A DNA stretch of 64,000 nt. Origin: an uncultured Allorhizobium sp. Lineage in GTDB: Bacteria > Pseudomonadota > Alphaproteobacteria > Rhizobiales > Rhizobiaceae. The stretch is from NCBI GenBank assembly GCA_958439205.1, contig OY288189.1, forward strand, positions 3,673,001 to 3,737,000, written 5' to 3'. Shown in pieces: positions 41,110-49,745 of the stretch; position 1 is the first letter of the stretch; every line of letters begins with the position of its first letter. The notes below the pieces were generated by a model. The model was not told the origin of the DNA and made no database searches. It saw only the letters and a program-made list of their open reading frames with translations. The position numbers and the translations under genes were made by a program.

Positions 41110-41817
41110 TTACTGGCGGACGACGATCTTGGCCTTGTTGGGCACGCGCTCGTAAAGGTCGATGATGTCCTGGTTCATCAGGCGCACGCAGCCCGACGAG
41201 ACGGCCTTGCCGATGGAATTCCATTCCGGCGAGCCGTGCAGGCGGTAGAGCGTGTCTTCGCCGTTCTGGAAGATGTAGAGCGCGCGGGCACCGAGCGGGT
41301 TGTCGATACCGCCCGGCTTGCCACCGTTGCGGACCGAATAGATCTCGAGTTCCGGCTGGCGGGCAATCATTTCGTCCGGCGGGGTCCATTTCGGCCATTT
41401 CTGGCGCCACTGGATGACGCCGGCGCCGTCCCAGGCAAAGCCGTCTCGGCCAATGCCGACGCCGTAGCGCATGGCGGTGCCGCCGCGCTCGACGAGGTAG
41501 AGGAAGCGGTTGGGCGTATCGACGACGACGGTGCCGGGGGCTTCGCCGGTGGGATCGATGACCTGCTGGCGATAGAAGCGATCCGGGATCTTCCAGTAGG
41601 GAACGGCCGGGATGACGTAGCCGCCGTCATAGACCTCGCCATACATGGCATCGAGTTCGGGAGTGCGACCTGCGGGGGCAGCGGGGACGACGGGGCCATC
41701 GAGGCGTACGCCCGGCGGCAGAGGACGGGAGGTGGTGCAGCTCGCAAGCAGCGAGGCAGCGCCGAGGCCTGTCAGCGACAGGAGCGATCGGCGGGTCAAA
41801 GGAGGCGTTGAAGACAT
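41110..41817 (-). CDS. L,D-transpeptidase (YkuD domain), lipoprotein
   Basis: The 235-residue protein starts MSSTPPLTRRSLLSLTGLGAASLLASC, combining a Tat-like twin arginine with a lipobox (LLASC, Cys27), so it should be an outer- or inner-membrane lipoprotein. The YkuD domain runs from about residue 95, with the catalytic motif HGSPEWN ... SSGCVRLMN (His194, Ser208, Cys210, Arg212). L,D-transpeptidases make 3-3 peptidoglycan cross-links or attach proteins to it, and they are abundant in Rhizobiales. The adjacent minus-strand gene is a paralogue, so the pair may be a tandem duplication. Confidence 0.9.
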   Translation of the reverse strand: MSSTPPLTRRSLLSLTGLGAASLLASCTTSRPLPPGVRLDGPVVPAAPAGRTPELDAMYGEVYDGGYVIPAVPYWKIPDRFYRQQVIDPTGEAPGTVVVDTPNRFLYLVERGGTAMRYGVGIGRDGFAWDGAGVIQWRQKWPKWTPPDEMIARQPELEIYSVRNGGKPGGIDNPLGARALYIFQNGEDTLYRLHGSPEWNSIGKAVSSGCVRLMNQDIIDLYERVPNKAKIVVRQ

Positions 41818-41975
41818 GTAATCTATAAATTTCCTGTGGCAGCGCTGCGGATGAAGACGCTGGGAGGTGCGCTTTGTTCCGCGATGATGCGATGCAAACA
41901 GGAAAGCTTCCATTAAAGCAACGCTATCCCCCTTTCACGTTTTGGAGAGAGGGGTGCCGTCGCAAATGAGTGTCG

Positions 41976-42803
41976 CTAAATGACAACAATCGGGGTGTTG
42001 TCGGGCACTCTTTCGAAGAGATCGATGACGTCCTGATTGAACATGCGCACGCAACCCGACGAGGTCGCCTTGCCGACGGACTGCCAGTCGGGCGTGCCGT
42101 GGACGCGGTAGAGCGTGTCCTTGCCGTCCTGATAGATGTAGAGGGCGCGCGCACCGAGCGGATTGTTGAGACCAGCGACGAGACCGCCGCGGGCGGCCGA
42201 GACGGGCTTGAGGTTCGGGTTGTTCTCGACCATCTCGTCCGTCGGGGTCCAGTGCGGCCACTTCGCCTTGCGCTGGATGACGCCCCTGCCCGACCAGGCA
42301 TAGCCGTCACGACCGAGGCCGACGCCGTAGCGGATCGCCTTGCCGTTCGCCTGGACGAGATAGAGATAATGCGCCTTGGTATCGACGACGATGGTGCCCG
42401 GGGCTTCCACCGTCTGGTAGCTCACCTCCTGGCGCAGCATGTCGGAGCGCACCCGATCGAGCGGGATCGGCGAGAGGGTGTGGCCGTCATCCACCACCAG
42501 CCCATAGATCGTCCGGTGCAGCGGATTGGAGACCGGCAGGCCATAGGTCTGGTGGAACTGGGTGCGATAGAGGTCGCGCTTCTGCGGCGCTGCCTGCTCA
42601 GCCGCCGGCGGCGTGCGGGCCGGATCGTACCAGACGGGAGCGACCTCATCCTGGAAGACGTCGATGTTCATGCGGCTGGTATCGGTCATCAGGATGCAGC
42701 CTGACAGCGAGCCGACGAGTGCTGTGCCAAGCCCCAGCGACAGGAGGCGCTTCGACAGGAGAGAGGCCGAGGTGGCCTGACCGGAGGGCGAGAGCTTGGA
42801 CAT
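41976..42803 (-). CDS. L,D-transpeptidase (YkuD domain), lipoprotein, second copy
   Basis: The 275-residue protein has a lipoprotein signal ending LVGSLSGC, a proline-rich linker, and a YkuD domain with HGTPDWQ ... SSGCVRMFN (catalytic His and Cys intact). The linker KRDLYRTQFHQTYGLPVSNPLHRTIYGLVV is absent from the first copy, while the catalytic half (GTIVVDT ... LYLV ... IRYGVGLGRDGYAWSGRGVIQ) is closely similar, which supports tandem paralogy. I chose Met at 42803, with AGG seven bases upstream; the ATG at 42818 is the alternative. It acts on peptidoglycan in the periplasm. Confidence 0.9.
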   Translation of the reverse strand: MSKLSPSGQATSASLLSKRLLSLGLGTALVGSLSGCILMTDTSRMNIDVFQDEVAPVWYDPARTPPAAEQAAPQKRDLYRTQFHQTYGLPVSNPLHRTIYGLVVDDGHTLSPIPLDRVRSDMLRQEVSYQTVEAPGTIVVDTKAHYLYLVQANGKAIRYGVGLGRDGYAWSGRGVIQRKAKWPHWTPTDEMVENNPNLKPVSAARGGLVAGLNNPLGARALYIYQDGKDTLYRVHGTPDWQSVGKATSSGCVRMFNQDVIDLFERVPDNTPIVVI

Positions 42804-43105
42804 GCGGTACCTGATCATACTGACAGCGTTACCTGCATCCTGTCAGGCGCGGCTGGCGCGAAGCTTATGGCCGGGGGTGATTTGCACGCGTCGTCATGTT
42901 GGCCCCACGAATTAGAGCTGCGACGTTGTGGTGCCCGCATATGGGGAATTTGCTTCGGATAGACTTGTACCGGAGGTCGTATTTCCCCTTCGGATCGGTA
43001 CGCAACTGCGATTTTTAGTATTACAGATATTAGTGTTTCATAACTTTTTAAGGCGTTTCGATCACGATCCGTTCAGCATTTCACATCTGGGCAGGGGCGA
43101 CGAAC
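42804..43105. other. Promoter region between L,D-transpeptidase and chemoreceptor
   Basis: This is about 300 bases of divergent intergenic DNA. An AT-richer tract at 43010-43065 precedes the chemoreceptor start. I see no additional gene or clear operator. Confidence 0.45.
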
Positions 43106-45328
43106 GTGCTTCACAACATGAAAATTGGCAGCAAGATCTATCTGGGCTTTGGATCGGTGCTGGTGGTGCTCGGCGTCATCGCCGGTGCTGGCATCTATTC
43201 GAACCTCACCAACGAGACGTCGTTCGGGGAATATCGCGAGAGCGCGAGGCAGACGAATGAAGCGGGCCGTATCCAGGCCAATATGCTGGAAGCGCGCCTC
43301 GCCTTCCGCAAGTTCCGCGCCGAACCCACGGACGAACTGAAGCAGGATGTGACGACGCGGCTTGCGACGACAAAGGCATCGGTCGACACCATGCTGAGCT
43401 ACAAGCTGACCGACGCGGCGAAGACGACCGTTTCCGGTTTCCACGGTATCGTCGACACCTATGCGCAGGGCTTCGACAAGGTGGTGACGCTGCAGACCCA
43501 GCGCGAAGAACTCGTCGACGGGACGCTCGACACACTCGGACCGAAGATGGCCGAGGAACTGGAGGCAATCAGCGAAACTGTCGCGGCCTCCGGGAACACC
43601 GAGGCGGTCGCTGCGCTCGAGCGCGTGAAGTATGAAATCAGCAGCCTGCGGCTAGGAACCAACAAGTTCCTGCTCAACAACAGCGATGCTGCATTCGAGA
43701 ACGCCAAGACGTTTGCCGAAACGGCGCGCGAGGAAGTCGCGAAAATCAAGGCGAGCTCCACCGATGCCGCCGTGACTGCCACGCTGGACACGCTGGCAAC
43801 GGAACTGGCGACATATGAGACCGCCATCACGTCGGTGCATGAGGTGATCAAGAGCCGAAACGAGATAATCAACGGGTCGATGAATGTCGCCGGCGACCAG
43901 CTGTCGACATCAGTCGAACAGTTGAAACTGGACCTGAAGAAAACGCAGGATACGCTGGGGCCACAGATCCAGTCGACGATGGAGACGGCCGTCGTGATCG
44001 GCAGCGCGCTTGCCGCAGTCGGCCTGGTCATGGCCGGCTTCATCGCCTTCTTCATCGCCCGCAGCATCACTGTCCCGGTCGGCCAGATCACCAGCGCGAT
44101 GGGTTCGCTTGCCGACAACAAGCTCGACACCGTCATTCCGGGGCTCGACCACAAGAGCGAAATCGGCCTGATGGCCAAGGCCGTCGACGTCTTCAAGCAG
44201 AACGCCATCAAGATCCGTGATTTGGCAGCCCAGGAAGCGGCGCTGCAGGAGAAGAATGCCGATCTGCAGTCCAATATCGCGACCGTGGTCGATGCCGCCG
44301 TTGCAGGCGACTTCACCCGCCGTATCACCAAGAAGTATGACAATCCGGACCTCGACCGCTTTGCGGCCAACGTCAACACGCTGGTGCAGTCGGTTGATAC
44401 CGGCATTGCCGAGACCGGCCGCGTGATCTCCGCACTCGCCAAGGGCGATCTCACCGAGAGCATGGAAGGCCGCTACCAGGGCGTGTTTGCGAACCTGCAG
44501 ACCAATGTGAACGAGACCATGACCAGCCTGCGCAACCTGATGCAACAGGTTCGCCAGTCCGCCGATGCGATCAATGGTGGCGCGGACGAGATCCGCCAGG
44601 CCTCGAACGACCTGTCGAAGCGCACCGAAACCCAGGCCGCATCGCTGGAGGAAACCTCCTCGGCACTCGAGGAAATCACGGTCGCCGTGAAGACCTCGAC
44701 CGAGCGGGCGCAGGATTCGAGCAAGATGGTGACGGAAGCCCGCCAGTTCGCCGAAGCCTCATCCGGCGTCGTCGGCGAAGCGACCTCCGCCATGAGCCGG
44801 ATCGAACAGGCCTCGAAGGAAATCTCGCAGATCATCAACGTGATCGACGAAATCGCCTTCCAGACCAACCTTCTGGCGCTGAATGCCGGCGTTGAAGCAG
44901 CACGCGCCGGGGAAGCGGGCAAGGGTTTTGCGGTTGTTGCGCAGGAAGTTCGCGAACTTGCCCAGCGTTCGGCAACGGCTGCCAAGGACATCAAGACGCT
45001 GATCACCAAGTCGTCGCAGGAAGTCCAGACGGGCGTGGATCTCGTCAGCTCCACCGGCCAGGCGCTGAGCGACATCCAGGTGAAGGTGGTGGGCATTGCC
45101 AGCCAGGTGACCTCGATTGCGACCGCCGCCCAGGAACAGTCGACAGGCCTGAACGAGGTCAACATGGCCGTCAACCAGATGGACCAGATGACCCAGCAGA
45201 ACGCCGCGATGGTGGAAGAAGCCGCCGCCAGCACCGCCAAGCTTGCCGAGGAAACGGCGCATCTGCGCTCGCTCGTCGCCCGCTTCAAGGTGCAGAAGGA
45301 CGGCAACGCCCAGCGCTACGCAGCCTGA
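43106..45328 (+). CDS. Methyl-accepting chemotaxis protein (large periplasmic sensor)
   Basis: The 740-residue receptor has a first membrane helix at residues about 13-33, a roughly 255-residue helical-bundle periplasmic domain (of HBM/4HB character), a second helix near 290-315, HAMP at about 316-370, a second HAMP-like segment at about 390-475, and the signalling domain from about 485, with hairpin tip [22 protein letters not shown]. The GTG at 43106 is chosen because AGGGG lies eight bases upstream; the ATG at 43118 has no such site. The length of the sensor suggests a ligand-binding bimodular fold. A terminator follows immediately. Confidence 0.92.
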   Translation: MLHNMKIGSKIYLGFGSVLVVLGVIAGAGIYSNLTNETSFGEYRESARQTNEAGRIQANMLEARLAFRKFRAEPTDELKQDVTTRLATTKASVDTMLSYKLTDAAKTTVSGFHGIVDTYAQGFDKVVTLQTQREELVDGTLDTLGPKMAEELEAISETVAASGNTEAVAALERVKYEISSLRLGTNKFLLNNSDAAFENAKTFAETAREEVAKIKASSTDAAVTATLDTLATELATYETAITSVHEVIKSRNEIINGSMNVAGDQLSTSVEQLKLDLKKTQDTLGPQIQSTMETAVVIGSALAAVGLVMAGFIAFFIARSITVPVGQITSAMGSLADNKLDTVIPGLDHKSEIGLMAKAVDVFKQNAIKIRDLAAQEAALQEKNADLQSNIATVVDAAVAGDFTRRITKKYDNPDLDRFAANVNTLVQSVDTGIAETGRVISALAKGDLTESMEGRYQGVFANLQTNVNETMTSLRNLMQQVRQSADAINGGADEIRQASNDLSKRTETQAASLEETSSALEEITVAVKTSTERAQDSSKMVTEARQFAEASSGVVGEATSAMSRIEQASKEISQIINVIDEIAFQTNLLALNAGVEAARAGEAGKGFAVVAQEVRELAQRSATAAKDIKTLITKSSQEVQTGVDLVSSTGQALSDIQVKVVGIASQVTSIATAAQEQSTGLNEVNMAVNQMDQMTQQNAAMVEEAAASTAKLAEETAHLRSLVARFKVQKDGNAQRYAA

Positions 45329-45352
45329 TCGCATCACTGCCTGGCAAAGATC

Positions 45353-45383
45353 AGCCCCCGGTCGCCCTGCGGCCGGGGGCTTT
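45353..45383 (+). terminator. Terminator of the chemoreceptor gene
   Basis: AGCCCCCGG (45353-45361) and CCGGGGGCT (45373-45381) form a perfect 9-bp stem, ending in TTT, 25 bases after the stop. Confidence 0.85.
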
Positions 45384-45399
45384 GTCGTTTGGGGTCGGC

Positions 45400-47007
45400 C
45401 TATTCGCTGACTGGGGCCGGCGGCGCCTTGCCCTCGCCTTCGCGCGGCAGGCGAATATTGGGGAGCGCGAGTGCCGCAATCAGGCCGATGACCATCATGC
45501 CTGATGCCGTGAGGAAGAGCGGCACGAAGGCGTCGGAATAGGCGTTGGCGACCAGCGCCCGGGCGGCATCCGGCAGGGCGGCCAGGCCCTCGGGGGTGAG
45601 GTTACGGAAGTCGACGCCGCCGGGCAGCGCGATCTGCACATGGGTGAGGCCGGAGCTGACGATGGCGCCATAAATGGAGATTGCGATCGCCGCACCGCCC
45701 ATGCGGGTGAGCGTGACGGTGCCGGTGGCAGCGCCGACATCTGCGCGGGAGGCGGCATTCTGGACGCCGATCACGGGCACCTGCTGGCCGATGCCGACGC
45801 CGAAGCCCTGCAGCAGCATGACCAGCGCGATGAAGATCAGCGGGGTTCCGGCATGCATGAAGGAGAAGATGCCGAGGCTGATGACGCCGAGCGCTGCCGA
45901 GGCAATCGAGAAGGGCTTGTAGCGGCCGCTTTTCGCGATCAGGCGGCCGGCGGCGATGGAGCCGATGGCGATGCCGCCTGTTGTCGCGACGAAGAGCAGG
46001 CCGGCCATGGAGGGCGAAAGGCCTGTTGTCGTCTGCAGGAAGAGCGCGATGTAATTGACCGAGCCGATGCCGATCGCGCCCGAGACGATCGAGATGATCA
46101 GCAGAAGATTGATGGTGGGCTTGGAGAAGAGCGATAGCGGCACGACGGGTTCCGGTGCCCGGCGTTCGACGAGAACCCAACCGACAGCGCAGAGCGCACC
46201 GAAGGCGACGACGGCGAGGCTTTCCCATGATATCAGCGAGCCGAAGATCTGGCCGCTATCGGCCCAAAAGACGATCGAGGCGACGGCACCGGCCAGCAGG
46301 ATCGCGCCGGCATAGTCGATCTTCGGCTTTCTATCAGGTTTGCGATAGGGGAGCAGGAAGGCGAGACCGATGAGGACGGCGATGCCGATCGGCAGGTTGA
46401 CGAGGAAAATCGAGCGCCAGCCGAAGAGATCGGACAGCGTGCCGCCGAGCACGGGGCCGAGTGCGCCAGACGCCATCAGCACGAGGCTGGAATAACTCTG
46501 ATAGCGGGCGCGTTCGCGTGGCTCGAAGAGATCGGCATTGATCGAGAAGATCGAGACCATGATGCCGCCGCCGCCGAGCGCCTGGAGCACGCGGGCGGCA
46601 ATCAGCGTGTCCATCGAGACGGCGAGACCGCAGACGAGCGAGCCTGCCGTGAAGATCGCGATGGCGGCCATGATCACATATTTGCGGCCGAAGAGATCAC
46701 CCAGCTTGCCATAGAGCGGCATGACGGCGCTGGTCGTCAGCAGATAGGCGGAGCCGACCCAGCCGAAGCGTTCGAGTTCGCCGAACTCGCCAACGATGGT
46801 GGGCAGCGCGGTCGAGACAATCTGGTTGTCGAGCGTTGCCATGAACATGGCGGACATCAGAAGGAGATAGACGAAAAGGCGGAGCCGGGGATCGGTAACC
46901 AGCGGCGTGTTGTCGAGGTTTGCCCCGCCCCTGCCCTTGGCCGGTGTCGGATGGGGTTCGAAACGGGGTTCTGGCCCGGATGGGGCGGCGGTGCTGGACT
47001 TGGTCAT
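45400..47007 (-). CDS. MFS efflux transporter, DHA2 (EmrB/QacA) type
   Basis: The 535-residue protein has 14 predicted membrane helices and the DHA2 motifs MFMATLDNQIVSTALPTI (helix 1), GKLGDLFGRKYVIM (motif A, between helices 2 and 3), ARVLQALGGGG (motif B) and GALGPVLGGTLSDLFGWRSIFLVNLPIG (motif C). Such proteins export drugs or detergents by proton antiport. The start at 47007 follows AGGAG; the frame is open to 47088. It is divergent from a MarR regulator with an inverted repeat in the gap. Substrate unknown. No EmrA-type fusion protein adjoins. Confidence 0.92.
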   Translation of the reverse strand: MTKSSTAAPSGPEPRFEPHPTPAKGRGGANLDNTPLVTDPRLRLFVYLLLMSAMFMATLDNQIVSTALPTIVGEFGELERFGWVGSAYLLTTSAVMPLYGKLGDLFGRKYVIMAAIAIFTAGSLVCGLAVSMDTLIAARVLQALGGGGIMVSIFSINADLFEPRERARYQSYSSLVLMASGALGPVLGGTLSDLFGWRSIFLVNLPIGIAVLIGLAFLLPYRKPDRKPKIDYAGAILLAGAVASIVFWADSGQIFGSLISWESLAVVAFGALCAVGWVLVERRAPEPVVPLSLFSKPTINLLLIISIVSGAIGIGSVNYIALFLQTTTGLSPSMAGLLFVATTGGIAIGSIAAGRLIAKSGRYKPFSIASAALGVISLGIFSFMHAGTPLIFIALVMLLQGFGVGIGQQVPVIGVQNAASRADVGAATGTVTLTRMGGAAIAISIYGAIVSSGLTHVQIALPGGVDFRNLTPEGLAALPDAARALVANAYSDAFVPLFLTASGMMVIGLIAALALPNIRLPREGEGKAPPAPVSE

Positions 47008-47052
47008 GGATCGGGGGCTCCTGTCTGACCTCAAAATGTGCCTCTCGCAATT

Positions 47053-47071
47053 ATATGTCAATAGCACATAT
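47053..47071. promoter_or_regulatory. 19-bp inverted repeat, candidate MarR operator for the DHA2 pump
   Basis: ATATGT (47053-47058) and ACATAT (47066-47071) are perfect arms with a 7-base spacer, 46 bases before the pump start and 58 before the regulator start. Dimeric MarR repressors bind such sites. Confidence 0.65.
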
Positions 47072-47128
47072 TTGCTGACAGCATGCATTTTGCTTTTCCC
47101 CGAAGAGCGGCTCTGCTATGCTTCGCCC

Positions 47129-47680
47129 ATGACCTCTGCTTCGCATCCCACGCCCGTGGCTTCCGACCACGCCCCCGAAACCGAACACGGATCGGCCGCC
47201 AGCGGCTCGCCGCTCTTTGCCATCGGACAGGCGATGACGCGCATGCGGCTGTTGATTGGTCGCCGCTTCATCGGGCGCATGGCGCTGAAACGCATGGAGA
47301 CGGGGCTTGAACTCTCCGACATCGACGCGATCGGCGTGATCAAGCGGATCGGCAGCCAGCAGGAGGTGACGGTGGGCACGATTGCCGAGCAGCTCCGGAT
47401 CGACCCCTCGCGCGGCAGCCGGATCGTGGCGGATCTCGTGAAGCAGGGACTACTGGAGCGCGCCGCGTCGCAGGAGGACGGCCGCCGCAGCCTGGTCAGG
47501 GTGACGGCTGCGGGCCGGAAGGTGCTGGACGAGATCGAGGCGATCAAGCGCGAGACGATCACGGAGGCGACCGCCGGATGGTCGGCCGAGGACGTGGAGA
47601 CGTTCGGGCGGCTCTATATGCGGTTTACCGAAGGGCTTGAGGCGCAGTTCGACCGGTTCGAACAGGACGAAAACCGCTAG
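47129..47680 (+). CDS. MarR family transcriptional regulator of the DHA2 pump
   Basis: The 183-residue protein has an N-terminal flexible tail (residues 1-25, His/Pro-rich) and then a winged-helix core (GLELSDIDAIGVIKRIGSQQEVTVGTIAEQLRIDPSRGSRIVADLVKQGLLERAASQEDGRRSLVRVTAAG). It probably represses the divergent efflux gene until a drug-like ligand binds. The start at 47129 is chosen because the frame extension upstream reads through the operator and pump promoter. No Shine-Dalgarno sequence is obvious. The pair is a standard MarR-pump arrangement. Confidence 0.88.
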   Translation: MTSASHPTPVASDHAPETEHGSAASGSPLFAIGQAMTRMRLLIGRRFIGRMALKRMETGLELSDIDAIGVIKRIGSQQEVTVGTIAEQLRIDPSRGSRIVADLVKQGLLERAASQEDGRRSLVRVTAAGRKVLDEIEAIKRETITEATAGWSAEDVETFGRLYMRFTEGLEAQFDRFEQDENR

Positions 47681-47827
47681 CGCGCAACGACCGTCGGCAG
47701 GAATCGACCCGACCGGCACTCCCTCCCCCGAGAAAATGCCGGTCGGTCGTCATGGGACTGGTTGTTCACCGCCCTTTCCGCTCCGCCAGAACGGTCAGGG
47801 TTTGCGTCCCACGCCGAAGGGAATGGT

Positions 47828-48031
47828 TCAGACGGGCTTCGGCCCCTGAAGCGCGTTGTAGATTTTCTTGCCCAATACGGCGGCGATCGGAATGGAGATC
47901 ACCAGACCGGCTGCGAATGCCGCTGCGATCTGCCAGCCCTCGCGCATGTCGAGCGACAGGACCGCGACCACCGCCGCACCCGCCACGGCGCTGGCGACGA
48001 GGATGTAGAGGACTGCGGTCAGACGAAGCAT
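47828..48031 (-). CDS. Small two-helix membrane protein
   Basis: The 67-residue protein begins MLRLTAVLYILVASAVAGAAVVAVLSLDMREGWQIAAAFAAGLVISIPIAAVLGKKIYNALQG, with two membrane segments (about residues 6-26 and 37-55). Homologues are common in rhizobia and sometimes misnamed CTP synthetase; I see nothing enzymatic in it. AAGGAGA precedes the ATG. It stands alone, and its role is unknown. Confidence 0.7.
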   Translation of the reverse strand: MLRLTAVLYILVASAVAGAAVVAVLSLDMREGWQIAAAFAAGLVISIPIAAVLGKKIYNALQGPKPV

Positions 48032-48241
48032 GATCAGTCTCCTTGGTGTTCATGTCTTTCGAGGATCACCATAGGCGGCCTGCCGGGGTTTTCCTTGATC
48101 TGGCTCAAGTCCTTGCACGCAAAGGCTTAGACCAAAGGCGAAGTGGCTCATGTCGGCCGTTAACACTGTTTTAAGCCTGTTGTTGCCGGTCCAGCCCGGT
48201 TCGGCCAAGGTCGCCCATCGGATTCTGCCAGGAACAACAGG

Positions 48242-49627
48242 ATGATCTCTCGACGCTCGGTGATTGCCGGACTGGGCGGGCTGCTCGCCACTGCGGGGAT
48301 GCCCGTGGGTCTGCGCACGTCGCGCGCCCAGACGCTTGCCATGGCGGAGTTGCGCGGCGGGTTCGACGCGGCCGAGGCTGGTATCCTGCCGGGAACGGAA
48401 GACGACCAGAGCCGCAAGCTGCAGGACCTGATCGATCGGGCAGCCGCCGTGGGGCAACCGGTCTTCCTGCCGGCCGGGACCTATGAGGTCGCCAATCTGG
48501 AGCTGCGCGACGGCAGCCGGCTGACCGGCGTGCCGGGCCTGACGCGGCTCGTCTATCGGGGCGACGGGCATCTGATCGCGGCCCAGGACATCCGGCGTGT
48601 CAGCCTTTCCGGCATCACCTTCGACGGCGCCAATCGCTGGCTGGCCGACTACACCGAAGGGCTTCTCGCCTTCCGCAGCGTCGACGAGGTCTTAATCGAC
48701 GCCTGCGAGATCGTTGGCAGCCGCAAATGTGGGATTTATCTCGCGCGCTCCGGCGGGCGGGTCGAGGGCTCGCGCATCTCGGGCGCTGCCGAGGCCGGTA
48801 TCTGGGCGATCGAGGGCCGCGCCTTCACCATCCGCGACAATGAGGTTTTCGACTGCGGCAATGGCGGGATCCTCGTGCATCGCTGGACGAAGGGTGAGGA
48901 CGGCACCGTCATCTCGGGCAACCGGGTGGCGCGGATCGCAGCCACCAATGGGGGCACCGGGCAATATGGCAATGGCATCAATGTTTTCCGGGCCGACAAT
49001 GTGCTGGTCTCCGGCAACCATGTCTCGGACTGCGCCTTCTCGGCGATCCGGGCGAATTCGGCTTCCAACATCACGATCAGCGGCAACCAGGCCTTCCGCT
49101 CGGGCGAGACCGCGATCTATGCGGAGTTCGAATTCGAGGGTGCGCTGATCGAGGGCAATGTCATCGATGGGGCGGCCATCGGCATTTCGGTTGCCAATTT
49201 CGACCATGGCGGGCGGCTCTCGACCGTGAGCGGCAATATCGTGCGCGGCATTGTCGACAAGGGCCCTTACGAGCCGACGGTCAGCGGCTTCGGCTTTGGC
49301 ATCTCGGTCGAGGCCGACACGCTGGTGACCGGCAATCTGGTGGATGGGGCGGAGACGGCAGCGCTCGCGATCGGCTGGGGGCCTTATCTGCGCAATGTCA
49401 TCGTCAGCGACAACATTCTGCGCGGCAGCCCGGAAGGCATGCGGATCAGCGTTGTGGAAGGTGCCGGCGAGACCGTGATCCGCAACAATATCGTCGACGG
49501 CGCATCGGATGGCGCAGTCGTCGGATATCGCTGGAACGACCGGGTCGGCGGGCCGATCGCCGACGGGGAGACCGGCTTTGCGCACCTCACACTTTCTGGC
49601 AATCGGGCGGGTGGCGGCGGACCTTAA
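48242..49627 (+). CDS. Tat-exported right-handed beta-helix protein (TIGR03808-like)
   Basis: The 461-residue protein starts MISRRSVIAGLGGLLATAGM, a twin-arginine signal with cleavage near residue 30. The mature part is a parallel beta-helix with many short units of the form (I/V)x(D/G)NxxxG(N/S)..I (for example ISGNRVARI, ISGNQAFRS, IEGNVIDGA, VSDNILRG). This matches the TIGR03808 family of Tat-translocated uncharacterised repeat proteins found mainly in Rhizobiales. It is related in fold to pectate lyases and mannuronan epimerases, but no catalytic set is evident. The start has AGGAACAACAGG upstream. Confidence 0.85.
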   Translation: MISRRSVIAGLGGLLATAGMPVGLRTSRAQTLAMAELRGGFDAAEAGILPGTEDDQSRKLQDLIDRAAAVGQPVFLPAGTYEVANLELRDGSRLTGVPGLTRLVYRGDGHLIAAQDIRRVSLSGITFDGANRWLADYTEGLLAFRSVDEVLIDACEIVGSRKCGIYLARSGGRVEGSRISGAAEAGIWAIEGRAFTIRDNEVFDCGNGGILVHRWTKGEDGTVISGNRVARIAATNGGTGQYGNGINVFRADNVLVSGNHVSDCAFSAIRANSASNITISGNQAFRSGETAIYAEFEFEGALIEGNVIDGAAIGISVANFDHGGRLSTVSGNIVRGIVDKGPYEPTVSGFGFGISVEADTLVTGNLVDGAETAALAIGWGPYLRNVIVSDNILRGSPEGMRISVVEGAGETVIRNNIVDGASDGAVVGYRWNDRVGGPIADGETGFAHLTLSGNRAGGGGP

Positions 49628-49745
49628 CGGTCCGGACTGCAAGCGTTAAGACTTCGGAAACCACCATGAGACCTTCCGAATTGTCGTAATTTCTGTTTAA
49701 GGCCGTTCTGATCTACTCTGCGGTAACCAAACTATCACGGGTCCC

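Noticed and set aside
47828..48031. CTP synthetase annotation sometimes attached to similar small proteins
   Set aside because: The 67-residue product is only two membrane helices; CTP synthase has over 500 residues.
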